Source of the DNA: JBBQIY01 sp964618405
GTDB taxonomy: Bacteria; Verrucomicrobiota; Kiritimatiellia; RFP12; UBA3636
Direction of reading: 5' to 3'
Assembly (NCBI GenBank): GCA_964618405.1
Contig: CAZUAY010000065.1
Coordinates: 1 to 15,276, forward strand
Length of the DNA: 15,276 nucleotides
Shown here: piece by piece, positions 15,009-15,276 of the stretch
Position numbering within the stretch: the stretch's first letter is position 1
How the letters are laid out: each line of letters starts with the position of its first letter
The notes under the pieces: generated by a model
The model's input: only the letters and a program-made list of their open reading frames with translations
Database searches by the model: none
Told to the model about the DNA's origin: nothing
Made by a program: the position numbers and the translations under genes

Positions 15009-15030
15009 AAAGTAGCAAAGGTGTATGTGC

Positions 15031-15060
15031 ACAGGCAAGATGCCTATGCTCCCAGTGTAA
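15031..15060. repeat. Short hairpin repeat, copy B
   Basis: This 30-base element matches copy A (621-650) at 27 of 30 positions. Its stem is AGGCA / TGCCT with an AGA loop, followed by ATGCTCCCAGTG. It lies in the gap behind the right-edge gene. Confidence 0.75.
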
Positions 15061-15080
15061 ATATCATCCTTCTCAAATTG

Positions 15081-15101
15081 GCCCGTGTAGACGGGCGTTT
15101 T
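15081..15101. terminator. Hairpin behind the right-edge gene, possible terminator
   Basis: A perfect 6-bp stem GCCCGT / ACGGGC (15081-15086, 15091-15096) has a GTAG loop. It lies just past the stop of the minus-strand gene. The T-run (GTTTT) follows on the plus strand, so as a classic terminator it points the wrong way for that gene; on the minus strand it is followed only by CAATTT. Confidence 0.4.
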
Positions 15102-15103
15102 CA

Positions 15104-15276
15104 TTAGATGCCGAGTTTTGAGCACACCTCATCGGCATTCTCGCAGACACCAAGGTTCTCTCCTCGCATCGTCGCTTCAAGAGACTGGCAAGTCATCTCG
15201 TTGGGCAGTTTCACATCAAACATCAAACGGCGAATCCCCTCCGCGTAATCGGTCAGGCACAGGGGGCTGTGCCTGA
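15104..15276 (-). CDS. Unrecognised protein, C-terminal 56 residues (partial)
   Basis: The frame is open from the right edge (first full codon ends at 15274) to TAA at 15104-15106. The readable C-terminus includes LTDYAEGIRRLMFDVKLP, then MTCQSLEATMRGENLGV, and ends CENADEVCSKLGI. It has a normal amino-acid mix and four cysteines, and no family is recognised. A perfect 10-bp inverted repeat (15253-15276) overlaps the first visible codons. Nothing can be said about function; the call rests only on the open frame, plausible composition and the gap structure behind it. Confidence 0.45.
   Translation of the reverse strand, partial: RHSPLCLTDYAEGIRRLMFDVKLPNEMTCQSLEATMRGENLGVCENADEVCSKLGI
15253..15276. 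repeat. Perfect inverted repeat at the right edge
   Basis: Arms TCAGGCACAG (15253-15262) and CTGTGCCTGA (15267-15276) surround a GGGG loop. It occupies exactly the last 24 bases of the window. It may be another hairpin repeat, a real coding palindrome, or a fold-back artefact if the contig ends here. Confidence 0.6.

Overview
The window is a stretch of bacterial chromosome with about ten genes, most of them intact. It most likely comes from the PVC group (Verrucomicrobiota, Kiritimatiellota or Lentisphaerota). That placement is inference from three things: the style of the short hairpin repeats between genes, a DUF4190-like/pseudopilin-like protein at 13969-14841, and the tandem DUF4139-like secreted proteins. 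No rRNA, tRNA, CRISPR array, insertion sequence or phage gene was seen.

Left part (1-5400). The end of a MoxR-type AAA+ ATPase gene enters from the left edge and stops at a hairpin terminator. A repeat-rich gap of 389 bases follows. Then come an exported glutathione peroxidase (minus), a Gfo/Idh/MocA oxidoreductase (plus), and two tandem minus-strand genes for secreted paralogues with DUF4139-like beta-rich architecture. Those two are transcribed away from a good sigma70-type promoter near 5470-5496.

Middle (5760-7870). leuC and leuD encode both subunits of isopropylmalate isomerase, in the long bacterial (E. coli-like) form with all cluster ligands present. Other leucine genes are not in the window.

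Right-centre (7870-13952). This is the most interesting region: a three-gene operon of a DUF485 membrane protein, an ActP-like sodium/acetate symporter, and a 1231-residue membrane protein. It has a promoter with a perfect 16-bp palindrome on its -10/start region. The symporter frame is broken, and an 8-bp tandem duplication (GGCAAGTT units, 9191-9211) explains the break exactly: removing one unit rejoins the two frames. The last protein has the order PHP phosphoesterase - TM - sCache_2 sensor - TM - PAS - PAS - CBS pair - DUF294 nucleotidyltransferase - DUF294 C-terminal domain. DUF294 nucleotidyltransferases are known neighbours of acetate symporters. Adding an intact PHP hydrolase and a periplasmic sensor to the same chain suggests a GlnD-like two-way (nucleotidylating/de-nucleotidylating) signalling enzyme that reads an organic acid outside the cell and acts on the transport system. 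That model is inference.

Right end (13953-15276). A convergent minus-strand gene for a three-TM DUF4190-like protein with a pilin-like soluble domain is followed by a gap with two hairpin repeats. The 3' end of an unrecognised minus-strand gene runs off the right edge.
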